Positions 53,343 through 64,000 of a stretch of DNA of 64,000 nt are shown here, in pieces. The DNA comes from Madurella fahalii (lineage: Eukaryota; Ascomycota; Sordariomycetes; Sordariales). The notes under the pieces are model-generated. The model saw only the letters and a program-made list of their open reading frames with translations, searched no databases and was not told the origin of the DNA. Location: positions 1-64,000 of the forward strand of contig CM056877.1 in NCBI GenBank assembly GCA_029876055.1, given 5' to 3'. How positions within the stretch are numbered: the first letter of the stretch is position 1; each line of letters opens with the position of its first letter. The translations under genes and the position numbers were made by a program.

Positions 53343-55131
53343 CTAGAGCCGCTTCGTGAAGACCAACTGCGCGCCGTCCTGCATCAATCATTCAGTATTG
53401 TACAGGCTAGCGAAAAGAGTGGGAAGTGCTCACCATGGGGAACAGGGTCGCAAAAACCTTGATCTCCTCCGATTTTTCTGTCGGCACATGCCGCCACTCC
53501 AACTCCAACGCCGCCTTGCCAATCATGGCCGCCATGGTAAGCGGGACATACCTTTTCGCTAAACACTCATGCGGGCCAGTGCCAAATACAAGCCAATTCT
53601 TTGTCTTTGTCTCTGCGTCACCGGTAATCCACCTTTCCGGATCAAACACATCCGGGTTGGGGTATGCCACGGGGTCATGCAGCGCCGGATAGCACGATGG
53701 GATGACCATAGCCCCTTTTGGGACCGTATACTCCGGCGTGATGGGGAAGGGTTTGGTAGCGAGGTACGGGACGAAGATAACGGGCGGTCTGTGGCGGAGG
53801 AGTTCTTTGATGACAGCGGCCGTGTAAGTGAGGGATTCCAGCATGGGCAAATCAAACGGCTTGTTTCTATCCCCGCCGCGCGCGGCGAGGTTTTCGGCCC
53901 GCAGCTTGTCCATTACATCTGGTCGCTGGGCAAGAATTTGAAACAGCCACGTGGTAGCGCTGCTGGAGGCGTCCTGAGAAGCGAATAAGAAAGTGAAGAG
54001 GGTTTCGGAAATCTCCTCGTTTGTAAACTCGCGGATGAGATTAGACGGTTTCTCGACATCGGTCTCACCCGCAGCGACTCGATCGCGGTAGCGGTTGGAC
54101 TCGAACATTTGCAGCACCCAGTGATCGACGATGCAGGTCGGGGCAGCGCCGGTTGCCATGTTGCGCTTGCAGGCGGCGGCGCACTTTGCAAACTCGGCGT
54201 GTACAGCGTCGGCAATCCGCTTGCCTCGCCAAGGTTTCGTGAAAGGGATGTACATGGAGAAGGGCACGTTGACCAATTCGAGCGCGGCTGTGGCCAGATA
54301 GAAGTCGTCGGCAATTTTCTTCACGGCCGCGGGTGAGATATAGTCACCGAAGAAGGTGCGGCAGGAGAGAGCGCAGTTGATCTCGCGGAACAGGGTCATG
54401 AAAGGTAAAGGGCGCCCCTGATTGGATCTGCTGGCCTCGACGAACTTGGGGTAATAGTCGGCCAAGACCTTTTCTTGCACCGGAAGGTAAGTAGCTATGG
54501 ATTTGTTGGTGAAGAGGGGACTTAGGCCCCTCCGATATTCGGCGTGAGTCTTCCCCTGGAGGAACACCCAGGCTTTATGGCCGAGAATGTCTTTTGCGAG
54601 AGGGACGATGCATGGTTCGGTGTATGAGGGCGATTTGAAAACCCTGTGTGCGAGATCGCGATCAGAGGCTAGGACGACGAATCTGCCGTGACTTGTGTCA
54701 ACTGGGACCTAATAATGATTGGGCTGTTCAGTGATTGCTGAGTCATACTTGTGAAAGATCGAGACGCAGCTGAGAGGTCCGCTCGCCCACTGGGAAAGAT
54801 AGGCCTCGAATTTAGGATGCAGTGCTTGAATGAATGGCCCTGTGAGCGGGATTTTGAATCTAGGTCCGGTGATGGAACCCTTCCGGTGGAGGTACATGAC
54901 TGTAGGTTGTCAGCTCGACGACTTCTCAGGGCCTGACAGACTCGCAAAACTACCTTGGTCATAAACCACCAATCCGAGCAAAAGCGTTACGACGGACTGC
55001 CAGACAGGCCAATGGGCCAGGTAAAATACGAAAATGTCGTGCAGCAGCCATTGGGACGGCACGGAAGCCCATCTGGATTTCTGGAGAAGCTCCGGCGGAG
55101 CGCTCGAGGCGTTGGCGAACTCAGCAGCCAT
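53343..55131 (-). CDS. Cytochrome P450, CYP61/ERG5-like (sterol C-22 desaturase family)
   Basis: Exons 55131-54954, 54899-54749, 54691-53434 and 53378-53343 give 540 residues in consistent phase. The N-terminal anchor is 'LAHWPVWQSVVTLLLGLVVY'. Family blocks: 'SPSYTEPCIVPLAKDILGHK', 'AWVFLQGKTHAEYRRGLSPL', I-helix 'FTFLFASQDASSSATTW', ExxR in 'KELLRHRPPVIFVPY', the 'DPERW' region, heme loop 'FGTGPHECLAKRY' with the cysteine ligand, and 'EEIKVFATLFPM' joined to a short last exon 'DGAQLVFTKRL'. The blocks are those of CYP61, which introduces the C-22 double bond in ergosterol. Location in an accessory region next to regulators suggests an extra paralog rather than the housekeeping gene. All key residues look intact. 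Confidence 0.85.
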
Positions 55132-55687
55132 GTTGCGGTCTTTATGGCGAACACAGATCTCGCAGCGTTTGAGATTAAGATCGGGGCCTTCAGGCCTTTT
55201 GACTTACACACGCCGCGCAACCCGGAGTAGAGGTCCGGGCTCGGGCCGCCGGTGCAGCTCCACTACCGGTTACCAAATGAGGACTAAATTCCGAATTGCC
55301 ATGGGCAATTCGGTGACACAAGGCGGCGGAGACTAGTCCTGTTTCGGCTAGGCCACAGATGTTTCGGCTTTTCGTGCTCGGCATGTCGGAGGTTTCGATT
55401 CTTGGCCCGTGCAAAGCAGGGGATGCTGAAGGAACCAGCGCAAGCGATCTCAATTCCAACGCTGAATTGCTGTCGGCCGCACCCCGTCACGAGCCTATGG
55501 GGAAGGAAGGCGAGTCTCATATTTCGTCAAAGCCATTACGGGTTCTGAAGCCCGCAGTTGGAGCAACCTCCCTCGCGGGGCGCCGCGTGGCCCAGAACCG
55601 TGTCTCCCTTGCTAGCCTGATTTCCGTTTTATCCGTAGCCCTCACGCAGTCGCATCAAACTTCAACTCGACTACGTCCCCTCTCACA
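55132..55687. promoter_or_regulatory. Divergent intergenic region of P450 and second zinc-cluster regulator
   Basis: About 560 bp between divergent start codons. Frames on both strands across it (55190-55520, 55359-55751) have no motifs. A shared promoter region is the simplest reading. Confidence 0.5.
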
Positions 55688-57238
55688 ATGCGCCACACCC
55701 TCCGACGTTCTTGTGCTGCCTGCGCCCGATCTAAACACAGCTGCGACCTGAGCACGCCGCGTTGCTCCCGCTGCATCAAGCGCAAGGTTCAATGCGTCTA
55801 TGTCAACGAGCCCCTGACAGCGGCGCCGGCAGCGTCAGGCGAATCCGGGATATCCGGCCCCCTGGTCAGCTATAGGTTTTCATCGGTCGACCCCTTCGAA
55901 TCGTACCCACCGACGAGGCTACCCCGGGAACATGTCCAACGCCTCATCCATAGCTGTAAGTGTATTACATCCGAGCTTCATCCCGAGTATCTCGTCTAAC
56001 TGGTTAGTCCTCCACAAGATTGCTTTCCAATACTATCCCCTCGATCTCAACGCAACAACAAACCCCTTTCTCGTCTCATGGTGGCCAATAGCCCTAGGCG
56101 ACCCAGCCTTGTTTCACGTCTCCCTGCAAACGGCATGCCTTGACGAGGAGCTGATGGCCCAAAGGGGCTTTTACACTTCCGAACTCCTTATGGCCGACTC
56201 TGTCGCTCTCCTCCGGCGTAAAGTCGAGGACACATCCTTGGCCTTACAAGATGGGACCATGAATTCCGTCATCACCTTGGCTACTATCGAAGTGAGCTAG
56301 CTCTCAACTCCATCGCCTAGAACCATGGTTTGACCTCGTCACTCTCAGTTCGGTAAGGGCAACACCAAAGTTGCCGAAATGCATGTCAACGGAGTGAAAA
56401 GACTTGTCGACTTGAGAGGGGGCATCAACGCGGTGAGGCAGACTAGCCCGCTTACCGCAAGGATGGTCAGCTGGTGGGTCCGCTTGGACGCCTCGTTCCA
56501 TGACGACGCTTACAACTGTTTAGGGTATCAATGCTCATCATGGGCCATCCTCAGTTCGAAACTCAGGATGATGCCGGTATTGGACACGGAATACCTCCTA
56601 TTCCAGAATGGCAGCTCAACTCGCCGGCCGTCCAAGATCCGCCGGAACTTGGCGGGCTCGGCATCGATGAAGAAGTCAGAAATGTCTTTATCCGTCTCCG
56701 CAACGTCTTCCAGGCGGCCGAACGGATACCCTTCACCTCAACCCAGCTCCATGACTTGACGTGCTTCGTCATACACCGGCTTCTGCGTCTAGCTCGAGGC
56801 ACGAAGACTCACCCGTCACCATTCACCGAGTTTGTTTGTGATGCAACCATACTCTACATGTTTATCATTCAAGGACCGACCTACTTTTCGCATGGAGTAA
56901 TATTCAACAAAATCCTCAACCGTCTTACGGAGCATCTCCAACAGTGGGACTTGACACAACACACATATGATCCAATCGATATTTGGTTTTGCGCAGTGGG
57001 TATGGTGGCGTCAACTGGTACACCTCATTACCAGTGGTACAGGGAGCGCGCAGAGGCTGTAGCTACGTTGTTACACCTAAGTACCTGGGAACATGTCTTC
57101 ATCCGCATCAAGGGTGTTCTGTGGTTGGAGACGCAACAGGGCGAAGATGTCTTTCGACCTCATTGGGGCGCTATTCTCAGCTTTGAGACGCCCGGATTTC
57201 TTGGGATCGAGGATGTATATGCCACTAAACATCATTAG
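55688..57238 (+). CDS. Zn2Cys6 transcription factor
   Basis: Exons 55688-55955, 56008-56291, 56349-56473 and 56524-57238 give 463 residues. Introns are GTAAGT..GTTAG, GTGAGC..CTCAG and GTGGGT..TTTAG and the phases agree. The DNA-binding cluster 'CAACARSKHSCDLSTPRCSR' completes as C-x2-C-x6-C-x6-C-x2-C-x6-C at residues 9-36. Downstream is the fungal_trans_2-type region: 'FQYYPLDLNATTNPFLVSWW', 'ALFHVSLQTACLDEE', 'HVNGVKRLVDLRGGINAV', 'MLIMGHPQFETQDDAG' and 'GIPPIPEWQL'. It diverges from the CYP61-like P450 and may control it. The gene appears intact. Confidence 0.8.
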
Positions 57239-58073
57239 TGCACGCTTTACATGAAGTCCCAAACTCATAAGCCGATAATGAAGCCTAACAATCCTGTTTC
57301 TGTCAGCCTGAGTCAGTCTGGCAAGGACTTGGACCTCCTATATCGAACAGATTAAGGCGTCCTCCTCCTAAAGGACTAATTCCTGCTTACCGGACAACCC
57401 TGTAATCTCACTACTATTCCTAATCGTAGAACACACTTCCTTTACACTCTTTATCGACCTATCCCTGCATCTCAAGTTGATCTCCACCCCTATATATAAA
57501 TAATTAGAGCTTATTGAGTTAAGGGAAACTGTCCCCAGAGGACCATACGTACTGGAGTGGCGCCCCGGAGGCTGGAACTTGCCGTAGACCCATTCTTCTT
57601 AGACAGGACAATCAATTCAGCACTCTTTTCTATACCTGTTACAGGTTCAATTGATGAGCTTCCTTTGTGTATAAAGCGATCTCCTTCTGATCAGTGGGAG
57701 CTCTATCTGTACATGGTATTTTAACCTTGTTTAGGCTGTAGGGACTTGATTTGGTGTTGTCGCCTAACCTGTCTTATCTATCCTATTTGTCTGGCATTTG
57801 TCTGGCATTTGGCTGCCTTTGCCCTCCCCCTTGTTTTGATAGGTATGTGGGTATAGATATGTGTTTCTACACCATTTCATTATCAAACCGGACTAAAAAA
57901 TGCTATACTAGTCAAGGTGGATGTCTACGAGGGGCTATAGGGATGATTAGCAAGAGAATTAAAACATACTTACGGCGGTGATTAGTAGTCTTTACAGAAT
58001 GCTAACCGTTATTTTCTTCTCTCGGTGGCCCCCATACCATCCATTAGACTTCTTATAACTGCAGCCTATTCCC
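57239..58073. other. Intergenic region with dispersed repeat copy
   Basis: Contains the second copy of the repeat described at 33225-33660 (57515-57880). No gene seen; the frame at 57751-57981 runs through the repeat. Confidence 0.45.
57515..57880 (-). repeat. Dispersed repeat, copy 2
   Basis: Less decayed than copy 1. The minus strand reads 'SEGDRFIHKGSSSIEPVTGI', then 'EKSAELIVLSKKNGSTASSS' and an open run to about 57520. A local duplication of TTTGTCTGGCA occurs at 57788-57810. Orientation is the same as in copy 1, about 24 kb apart. Confidence 0.6.
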
Positions 58074-59010
58074 GTCATCCTCGTACGGCTGCTCCAAGCC
58101 TACCATATACTCTGTATCTCCCCATCAACCGCGTCCTCAGCCAAAGGTTAAGATAAAAACTGTTCTTCGTCATTTGTCCCGAATCCCGCCGAAAAGTGTG
58201 CGAATTCGTGCTCCAGCCTCTGCAGCACCAGAAAGCGTGTCGGGTTGGTGTCGCCTCGGTCGACCGAAGATAGGACCGCCGCCCTTCCGATTTGTAATGC
58301 GGCTGGCTCCCTGGCAACCACGGATTGCGTACCTGACGTACCCCAGGGATTCAGGCCTTAACAATGTTTTCGGAGCTGTAACCAGGCCTCCTGTGGTTGC
58401 TGCTGCGCCGAGCGACGCTGGGTCGGATTCCCCTTCCACGATCGTGGTTCTGAGGCCGTGGTACATTCAGTCTTGGGTTAAGTGGGCGGGGTTACAGTAA
58501 CCACTTGACAACTCCGAGCGGTAGGCCTGTCTGTGCTCTCATGGAGAGGTCGGTCGTCGTTCGAGTTTGCTTGACTGCGGCCTTGTCCTTGTCAGTGGAT
58601 CCGGTGGCGTCATAAGGACACGCCTCCAATCTTCGATTACTTCCACAACCACCTTGAACTAGGTATGTGCAATCAAAACGGAATGAAGTTGGATGAACCC
58701 TCTCTCTCGTTGGTAGTTTTCGAATCGTCATCAGTGCTCTCGACGTCTCACTGGTCAACAGACATCATTTGCAAGTCGTAATGTGCGGGTGGATAAGGCA
58801 GGCAATTTGCAACGCATTGCGGATCTAGCTACCGTCCCGTTGTTGATCAAAATAATCTTTGTGCTGAAACCAACGGACAGAGCACATAAGCCACAGGTAC
58901 GTTTGAGGTATCAGTGCACTGGATGCAGATAACTTAACAAGCTCCTTAGAAGGCACATTGTAAATACACGGCCATTTACCCCTTGTATTAGTATGTACTT
59001 ATGCAAGGAA
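58074..59010. other. Intergenic region, no supported gene
   Basis: Long overlapping frames at 58170-58500 exist on both strands. The minus one ('MYHGLRTTIVEGESDPASLG') has reasonable codon bias but no recognisable family and no partner exons, so it is left uncalled. Confidence 0.35.
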
Positions 59011-59730
59011 TCAACTGCGTATAATTTCATAACTTAATACTCTGTGCGCCTCGAGATAATCTTCCGCAAAATCGAGGATGGACTCGTCGTCGAGGAACAG
59101 CTGCAGCCAGTTTGAAGTTTCCCGCTCAGGTCCGGCGCTCTCGTGCTCTGCCTCAATGTCCCAAAACTTCGAACACTAATTTCAAAGACCAGCAGTTTTC
59201 TTCCCTCGGTGGAGAAGCGGGCGGTAAAGGCTCACACGAATACGCGATCTGAAAACGTCATCCAGCGCAGGCCCAATTCGAAGTGAGGAAGAGGATTCCG
59301 CTGTTATATTCTAGAACTCAGAGAAATACTAGTTGACAGCTCATAAGGAGCCATATTATGAAGAAGGTAACTTACTAATACTAAACCCGGGTTCCGTCAT
59401 TGTTAGAGCGAACGTTAGTGATGACCAGTTCAGTTCCGTCGAGCTTCCCACATCAAGAGCACCAGCGCCGATAATTGGGGCGTCATATCACATTTCAACC
59501 TGATTGACGTTTTCCAAAGCCCAAGATCAAGTGTAATACTAACTTACTTTTTATTAGCACAGCCTAGTGTAAGTTACTGAACGCCACCGCTGAATAGTTG
59601 GTGAAGTGAATCTTGCCAGGTTTCACAGAGTGCTTAATGATCTTAATAAAAGAGTCCTAGGGATTCGGAGAAGGGTTTAAATGCCTAGCGTTATATCATA
59701 CGAAGTTCGTAGTGCCATGTCAACGTAAGG
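59011..59730 (-). pseudogene. Unrecognised multi-exon fungal gene, probably broken
   Basis: Short minus-strand exons line up: 'DSFIKIIKHSVKPGKIHFTN' and 'YSAVAFSN'; then 'YDAPIIGAGALDVGSSTELN' with 'WSSLTFALTMTEPGFSI'; then 'ITAESSSSLRIGPALDDVF'; and finally 'CSKFWDIEAEHESAGPERET' to 'LSYEIIRS' ending at TGA 59013-59011. Introns with GTAAGT..AACAG and GTGAGC..ATTAG join the later pieces in frame. A TGA before 'YDAPII' and a TAG after 'SNLH' interrupt the earlier part; the TGA may have been TGG. The family was not recognised. Confidence 0.45.
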
Positions 59731-59931
59731 TATTTTCCATAAACATTATGGAGCTTGCCCCACATATCATACAAAAGAATCAGTTTGCAAGCAGGTTACT
59801 GGGCAAGTTTAACAGAACGAACAAGACTGGCAGCTGCTCATGGCTGTATAATACGTATCATATTCGTGATTCCTCGGTCACCCGCACTGTAATCTCACGG
59901 CACATATCGGTCAACTTCCCATGTCCGGGAC

Positions 59932-60588
59932 TCAGAGTCCGAGAACGTTGATCTGCATTTGGTTGTTGGTAATGCAGATCTCGCTGCCCACGATTGTATC
60001 GTCGGATCTCCAGCAATTGTCAAAGACTATTCCCGCAGTGCGAGCGACATCATTGCTGAGGAGATACCGTATTAGTAAGCTTAGGGCCTAAGGATGGAAA
60101 AGATAATATGCCTTACCAGTTTGCTGACTGCTGAGACGGGTTAGACTTGCTGCCGACAATCTGGGCGCCGCCGATACGGCACATCTGAATGTTGAATACG
60201 TTGTTCCCGATGCCACAGTTGACCCCGCTATTGCCCTTGCGGGCAAGGTCGTCGACGCAGGCTGCAGCATCCCGTCCCTGTACAGGCCAACCTATTAGCA
60301 TCAACCCGTTTCATATGTTCTGGAGCGCGGGGGACATACAGGCGCCCTCGGCCAACCTATTGATTCTTGATCGCATCTAACTCTCTTTCGAAGGCCGCCG
60401 GCAGAGCCAACAACGTCAGCCGCCTGAGCTGCTGCGATGGCCTCATCGACTGTCAGAGCAGTGTCGGGGTTGGCAATGATGTCCTCAACCCACTGCTCGA
60501 AGGAGAAGGTGGTCTTAGAGGCCCCCGGGGCAGCGGCCACGCAGGTAGTTATGGCCAGGACGAGTAGCGGTAGGGTGAATTTGACCAT
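59932..60588 (-). CDS. Small secreted cysteine-rich protein with Kex2 site, candidate effector
   Basis: Exons 60588-60340, 60277-60117 and 60055-59932 give 177 residues; introns are GTATGT..TACAG and GTAAGG..CTCAG with matching phases. Residues 1-20 are a signal peptide ('FTLPLLVLAITTCVAAAPG'). An acidic pro-region ('EQWVEDIIANPDTALTVDEA') ends at a Lex-Arg-Lys-Arg type Kex2 site ('GGLRKR', about residue 69). The mature part has about seven cysteines in blocks 'DAAACVDDLARKG', 'VNCGIGNNVFNIQMCRIGG' and 'FDNCWRSDDTIVGSEICITN', ending 'INVLGL'. The layout resembles fungal secreted effectors and killer-protein-like families, but no specific family is claimed. Confidence 0.75.
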
Positions 60589-63557
60589 TTTGGCTGTTGC
60601 TCTTGGGGGTTAACCTTTGAGTTTGACTTGAGGTCTGGGACACAGCTCCTGGTGGATGACGGCGGGAGTCTTACTACTTCTATAGATGTTGCGCGGTGAC
60701 CCATGCCCGACTCCACCCTTGATTGAAGTCAATGTCCTGCAATCAAGTCTCCAACACGCTGACAAAGATAGTCAACCCGGTGGATGTTGAATGTAACAAT
60801 AAGGAGCACTACAGTCTAACACATGCAAGCATCTCTTGTCCAAACATGGTAAATTATTGTTACACCGCTAGTCGATACCTCTAGACACAATACGAGGTTG
60901 CATGCGGTTGCACAGCCAATGATCGTATCGGTTAATTTGCGGCGAGTGTTTGCATCCGCCACCGGAACTCTCGCTTCTTGATCTTTGGCCATTTAGACCC
61001 GGAGTTGGCTCACGCTCTTGTCGCGGATTGGCTTCAAACTCCGGTTCCGATCTCCCCGCAGCTAGGGATGTTACTGAAAGGATTGTGGAAATACCCGCTG
61101 GAGTCAGCGTTGCTAAGGATTCTCTAGTGCTGACCTGCTATACCAACCTTGTATTCCCCGCCATTCAGGGTGGTCGGTCACCTCGTTAGAATTGTCAGCA
61201 AAAGCTCTTGACTACTACAGTGAATGCCAAATCCGGCTGATCATTGCATAAGCGGTTCGTTGGTGCTGCAGTGTGGTGCAATATTTGCTGCAGTGTAACT
61301 GACACGCTTGCGAAGGAGCAATCTGACTTTCCAGGGCCCCAGCCAATTGGCCTAATTAGTTCGAAGCTGTAGAACGACCTGAAGCCCTGACAGTGGACGC
61401 ATCCCAGCATCAACACATGTCCCACGCATTGTATCCTACCGTCGAGCTTGTGCTTGATGGAGGATCGATGCAGGTATACCAGGCAGATTTTGGTTCCCTG
61501 GTGCGATAGGTAGCGTATCCACCCACCGCAGGGGTCTCCACCTTTTCAATCCTCACAGAAGGTCCGGATATGACGGCAAAGTAAGTCGTACGCATCCGTC
61601 GTACACTAGCCTGGCCAAGCAAGCAGTAAGGTAGGATGCACTCAGGATAAAACCTTGCGCACAGAGCAGAAGCCCACGCCCCACATCCATCTTGTCCATT
61701 CCAGTCTTTTCATTCAAGATTACGGATCCCCCGCTGCAAAGACCGCAAGATCGATGACTACTGCCAGCGAGACCTCACCGTCGCATGTTAGCCCACTGAT
61801 ACAATAGTCGATGAACCGGGAGAATCTAAAGCAGAGCCGAGGTGGTAGTGGCTAGCGCGTTTCTCAGCAAACAAGGGGGCCTTGGCTTATCGCAACTGGG
61901 CGGCGAGATGCAGAGATATGAAACGTTCTGGCCATACCTATAATGAAACCATGGCTCGATCGGAGACTCCGACTTGCGTAAACGGTGAAGGGGGCTCGAG
62001 CAGGCACTCGGATTTTCACCTCTCTAACACGCTACTGCATCCAGCGAACACAAACGACATGGGGCGTGTCTCTAGAGGGTTAGTTAGATGGGCGGGACCT
62101 GGGAACATCTGAGGCCTAGCATGCCTCTATCCCGGACGACTATAAACTGGTAGGCGATTTCGGTAACTTCTCTCCGTTGTCACAAAACAGAGGACATAAA
62201 GATACCGAGGAAGACGGTCTCACTGACCCCAGTTTCTCAACAATAACCCATAGCGAAGAAGCGTCCCTGATGACAGATGTTGCTAAATACGGTGTGGTAA
62301 AGGCCGGGTTTGCTCCTGTCTTCAACGCTCGTGGCTTTGAGTTGGCCTGCCTCGACTTTGTGAGTGTATGGCCCCCCGGCAACTTCCAGCTGATCAAATG
62401 CTCCACAGAAGAGTCAGATGTTCTTTGGCAGCTTTACCAAGCTCACAGACACTCTGTTTTGCGCACATCGCGAGCAAAGAAGTTTCCGGGCTAACAAGAA
62501 CGTCAACAATGCAGCGATCACCGGTGTAAACTGTAGAATGCCGTGACACTCCCAAACTTGCCCGAGAACGATATATAGGAGACACCTAATTAATGCCCCG
62601 AGCTACCGGTATTAAAACCTTGCTGATTCACGAGGACATGATGGCGGCAAAAGATAAGCTGAAGGGATCAAAATCAGAATTTATATTCATACTAGGATCA
62701 TAGAGCGGCATGAAAGAAAAAAGTAATGCGCCCGACGTGACACGTTGATTAGAAACAGTATTAAGATGTCGCGCAAAAGCGACGCCGCAATTGCACCTTA
62801 AGTACTTATTACAGAAGAGTATCATAGACAGCACTTACAGATCTCCGAGACCTGAAATAATCAGGATACGGAATTTAAGAAGCCTACCGAAAGGGAGCCA
62901 GCGAAATTTGGGAACGCTGTTCATGAAACTTCCTCTCCACTGAAAACATGAATGCTAACAGCGTCCTCGTCTAGCCGGAGTCTATAACCCTGAAAGTCAA
63001 GTTCCAGGAATCGAAACTGGAATTGCGACGTTTGGACGCCAAATGCCGTTGCTTTGAAGGTAAACACCATACCGATGCCTTGTATCCGCAAGCCACTGGT
63101 AGCAATTCCCCTCGGCTAAATACGTTTCTTCGTCATAATCCAGTCCTTTCCAGTGGAGACCGAGGGGTGCGGTCAATTCGATGAGGTGACTGATGGAGAT
63201 AAATCGCGTAGGGAATTCATGCGGAAGGTGTTCTAAATCCTCTCATCTGGCTTTGCATCCCAATCACTAATTCCCTCTCACGCTGCGGCTTCGGCTGTTA
63301 GCTCTTGGCCTTTTCCGCCACACGATTTTTTCGCACTGTACCACGTCTCCTTCCATATCCGGGAGGACGCCGAGTGAGAGAATCCAAGTAGGAATATGCC
63401 AGGAAAGTTCGCCCTGACACTCAGATGTTTCAGTCATACTCGGCGCTCCATACCTGCCGCTCCAACCGGACCCAAGGCTTCCCGTGCCGTTGCGACTCTG
63501 CTAGCTACCATCGATATACCAGATAGCGCTTACAGTATCTTTAAGAGAGGGTTCCCC
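60589..63557. other. Gene-poor region
   Basis: About 3 kb with only unsupported frames (60950-61189, 61410-61622, 62177-62494, 62628-62834). None has motifs or joins through plausible introns. Some may be relics. Confidence 0.45.
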
Positions 63558-63911
63558 CTATCCTTTACCCCCACCGTAAATACGGTTACTGCAAATTGAA
63601 CCTCGTAGCCCAATAAACCCGATTGAACTTTTGACGTGTATGTTGCCCATTTTCCCATGATTAACATCTCTACCTGATGAGTAAGCTCGGTATGTCCGAG
63701 CGAGCTTCAGGGAAGTAGTGTGGGTTGTAGTGAAGCCGCCAGAGGCAAGGGAAGACCCGGAGAGCTCGACATCCTGCTCCAGTTTGCCGACGGGTACTAA
63801 CGCCGCTGCCAAATCCAGGAGCAGGCACGCAAATAACGCCAGCGTAGAGGCCGGCTGGAAAACCAACCGTTTCGGAGACCGCAACCGGAAGGAGATGGCC
63901 GATGCCAACAA
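63558..63911 (-). CDS. Possible membrane-protein fragment
   Basis: A minus-strand frame with G/C-rich third positions reads 'SAISFRLRSPKRLVFQPAST' followed by the hydrophobic segment 'LALFACLLLDLAAALVPVG' and 'KLARTYRAY' before a GTAGAG donor-like site near 63677. The run resembles the first helices of a polytopic transporter (an ABCC-type N-terminal domain is one weak possibility). There is no in-frame ATG and a stop lies just upstream, so it is partial or dead. Confidence 0.25.
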   Translation of the reverse strand: MLASAISFRLRSPKRLVFQPASTLALFACLLLDLAAALVPVGKLEQDVELSGSSLASGGFTTTHTTSLKLARTYRAYSSGRDVNHGKMGNIHVKSSIGFIGLRGSICSNRIYGGGKG

Positions 63912-64000
63912 GACTTTGAAGACATACGATGCCGGCTAGAGCTTATGAGGCGCAAGGTTGTCGACTCGGTGAAATTTTGTCTTTGGTAGGACCTGCCGTT
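63912..64000. other. Window edge, no feature seen
   Basis: Too short to judge. Confidence 0.4.

Noticed and set aside
58170..58500. Roughly 100-codon frames on both strands
   Set aside because: Codon bias is acceptable on the minus strand, but no family, start context or partner exons were found.
1..64000. tRNA, rRNA or CRISPR array
   Set aside because: No cloverleaf-like sequence, rRNA-like block or regularly spaced repeat array was recognised by eye; a tRNAscan-SE/Infernal run would be decisive.

Overview
The window reads as an accessory, repeat-laden stretch of a filamentous ascomycete (Pezizomycotina) genome. The evidence is short introns (about 45-225 bp) with GT..AG ends and CTRAC-type branch points, fungus-specific families (Zn2Cys6 regulators, Fig1 domain, PTH11-like rhodopsin-domain receptor, CYP61-type P450, Kex2-processed small secreted proteins), Fot1/pogo-like transposons with premature stops, C-to-T/G-to-A decay resembling repeat-induced point mutation (RIP), and TTAGGG-type telomere-like repeats. 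No rRNA, tRNA, CRISPR array or bacterial-type operon was found.

Layout. 1-5 kb: AT-rich decayed DNA, degenerate duplicated repeats, GC-rich tandem repeats, interstitial telomere-like blocks, a Ty1/copia RNase H remnant and solo LTRs. 5-7 kb: a multi-exon or decayed fungal hypothetical gene. 7.15-11.6 kb: two head-to-head Fot1-like elements, each carrying its own copy of the same 359-bp solo LTR. 11.8-13 kb: PTH11-like membrane protein. 13.4-16.8 kb: a broken ankyrin-repeat gene. 17-18.6 kb: fragmentary coding remnants. 18.95-20.1 kb: an intronless secreted PQQ-type sugar dehydrogenase. 21.6-22.3 kb: a three-exon small secreted protein. 24-25.3 kb: a 905-bp TIR element and a 186-bp palindromic MITE. 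26-36.4 kb: the most distinctive part. Two divergently transcribed pairs of AIG1/GIMAP-like GTPases (26.0/27.6 kb and 33.8/35.6 kb) flank a Fig1-domain membrane protein and a CorA-like membrane protein. 38.4 kb: an intronless bacterial-looking SAM methyltransferase. 41-57 kb: pieces resembling an eroding metabolic cluster, namely a decayed FAD-linked oxidase, an MFS exporter, a double-zinc-cluster regulator, an O-methyltransferase pseudogene, a CYP61/ERG5-like P450 and a second Zn2Cys6 regulator. 59-64 kb: a decayed hypothetical gene, a second small secreted cysteine-rich protein and mostly featureless DNA.

How the genes may work together. The GTPase pairs share gene order, orientation and intron positions. 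Within each pair the two C-termini differ: the plus-strand members end in a CaaX-like box (CVIL, CRIV) and the minus-strand members end in a separate basic/hydrophobic mini-exon. This suggests two membrane-tethered partner GTPases that were duplicated as a unit. Fig1 and CorA-like proteins between the pairs also act at membranes. The 41-57 kb genes look like a tailoring, export and regulation set without a visible PKS/NRPS/terpene core, and at least two members are dead. Function statements are inferred from family recognition by eye; no database search was run.
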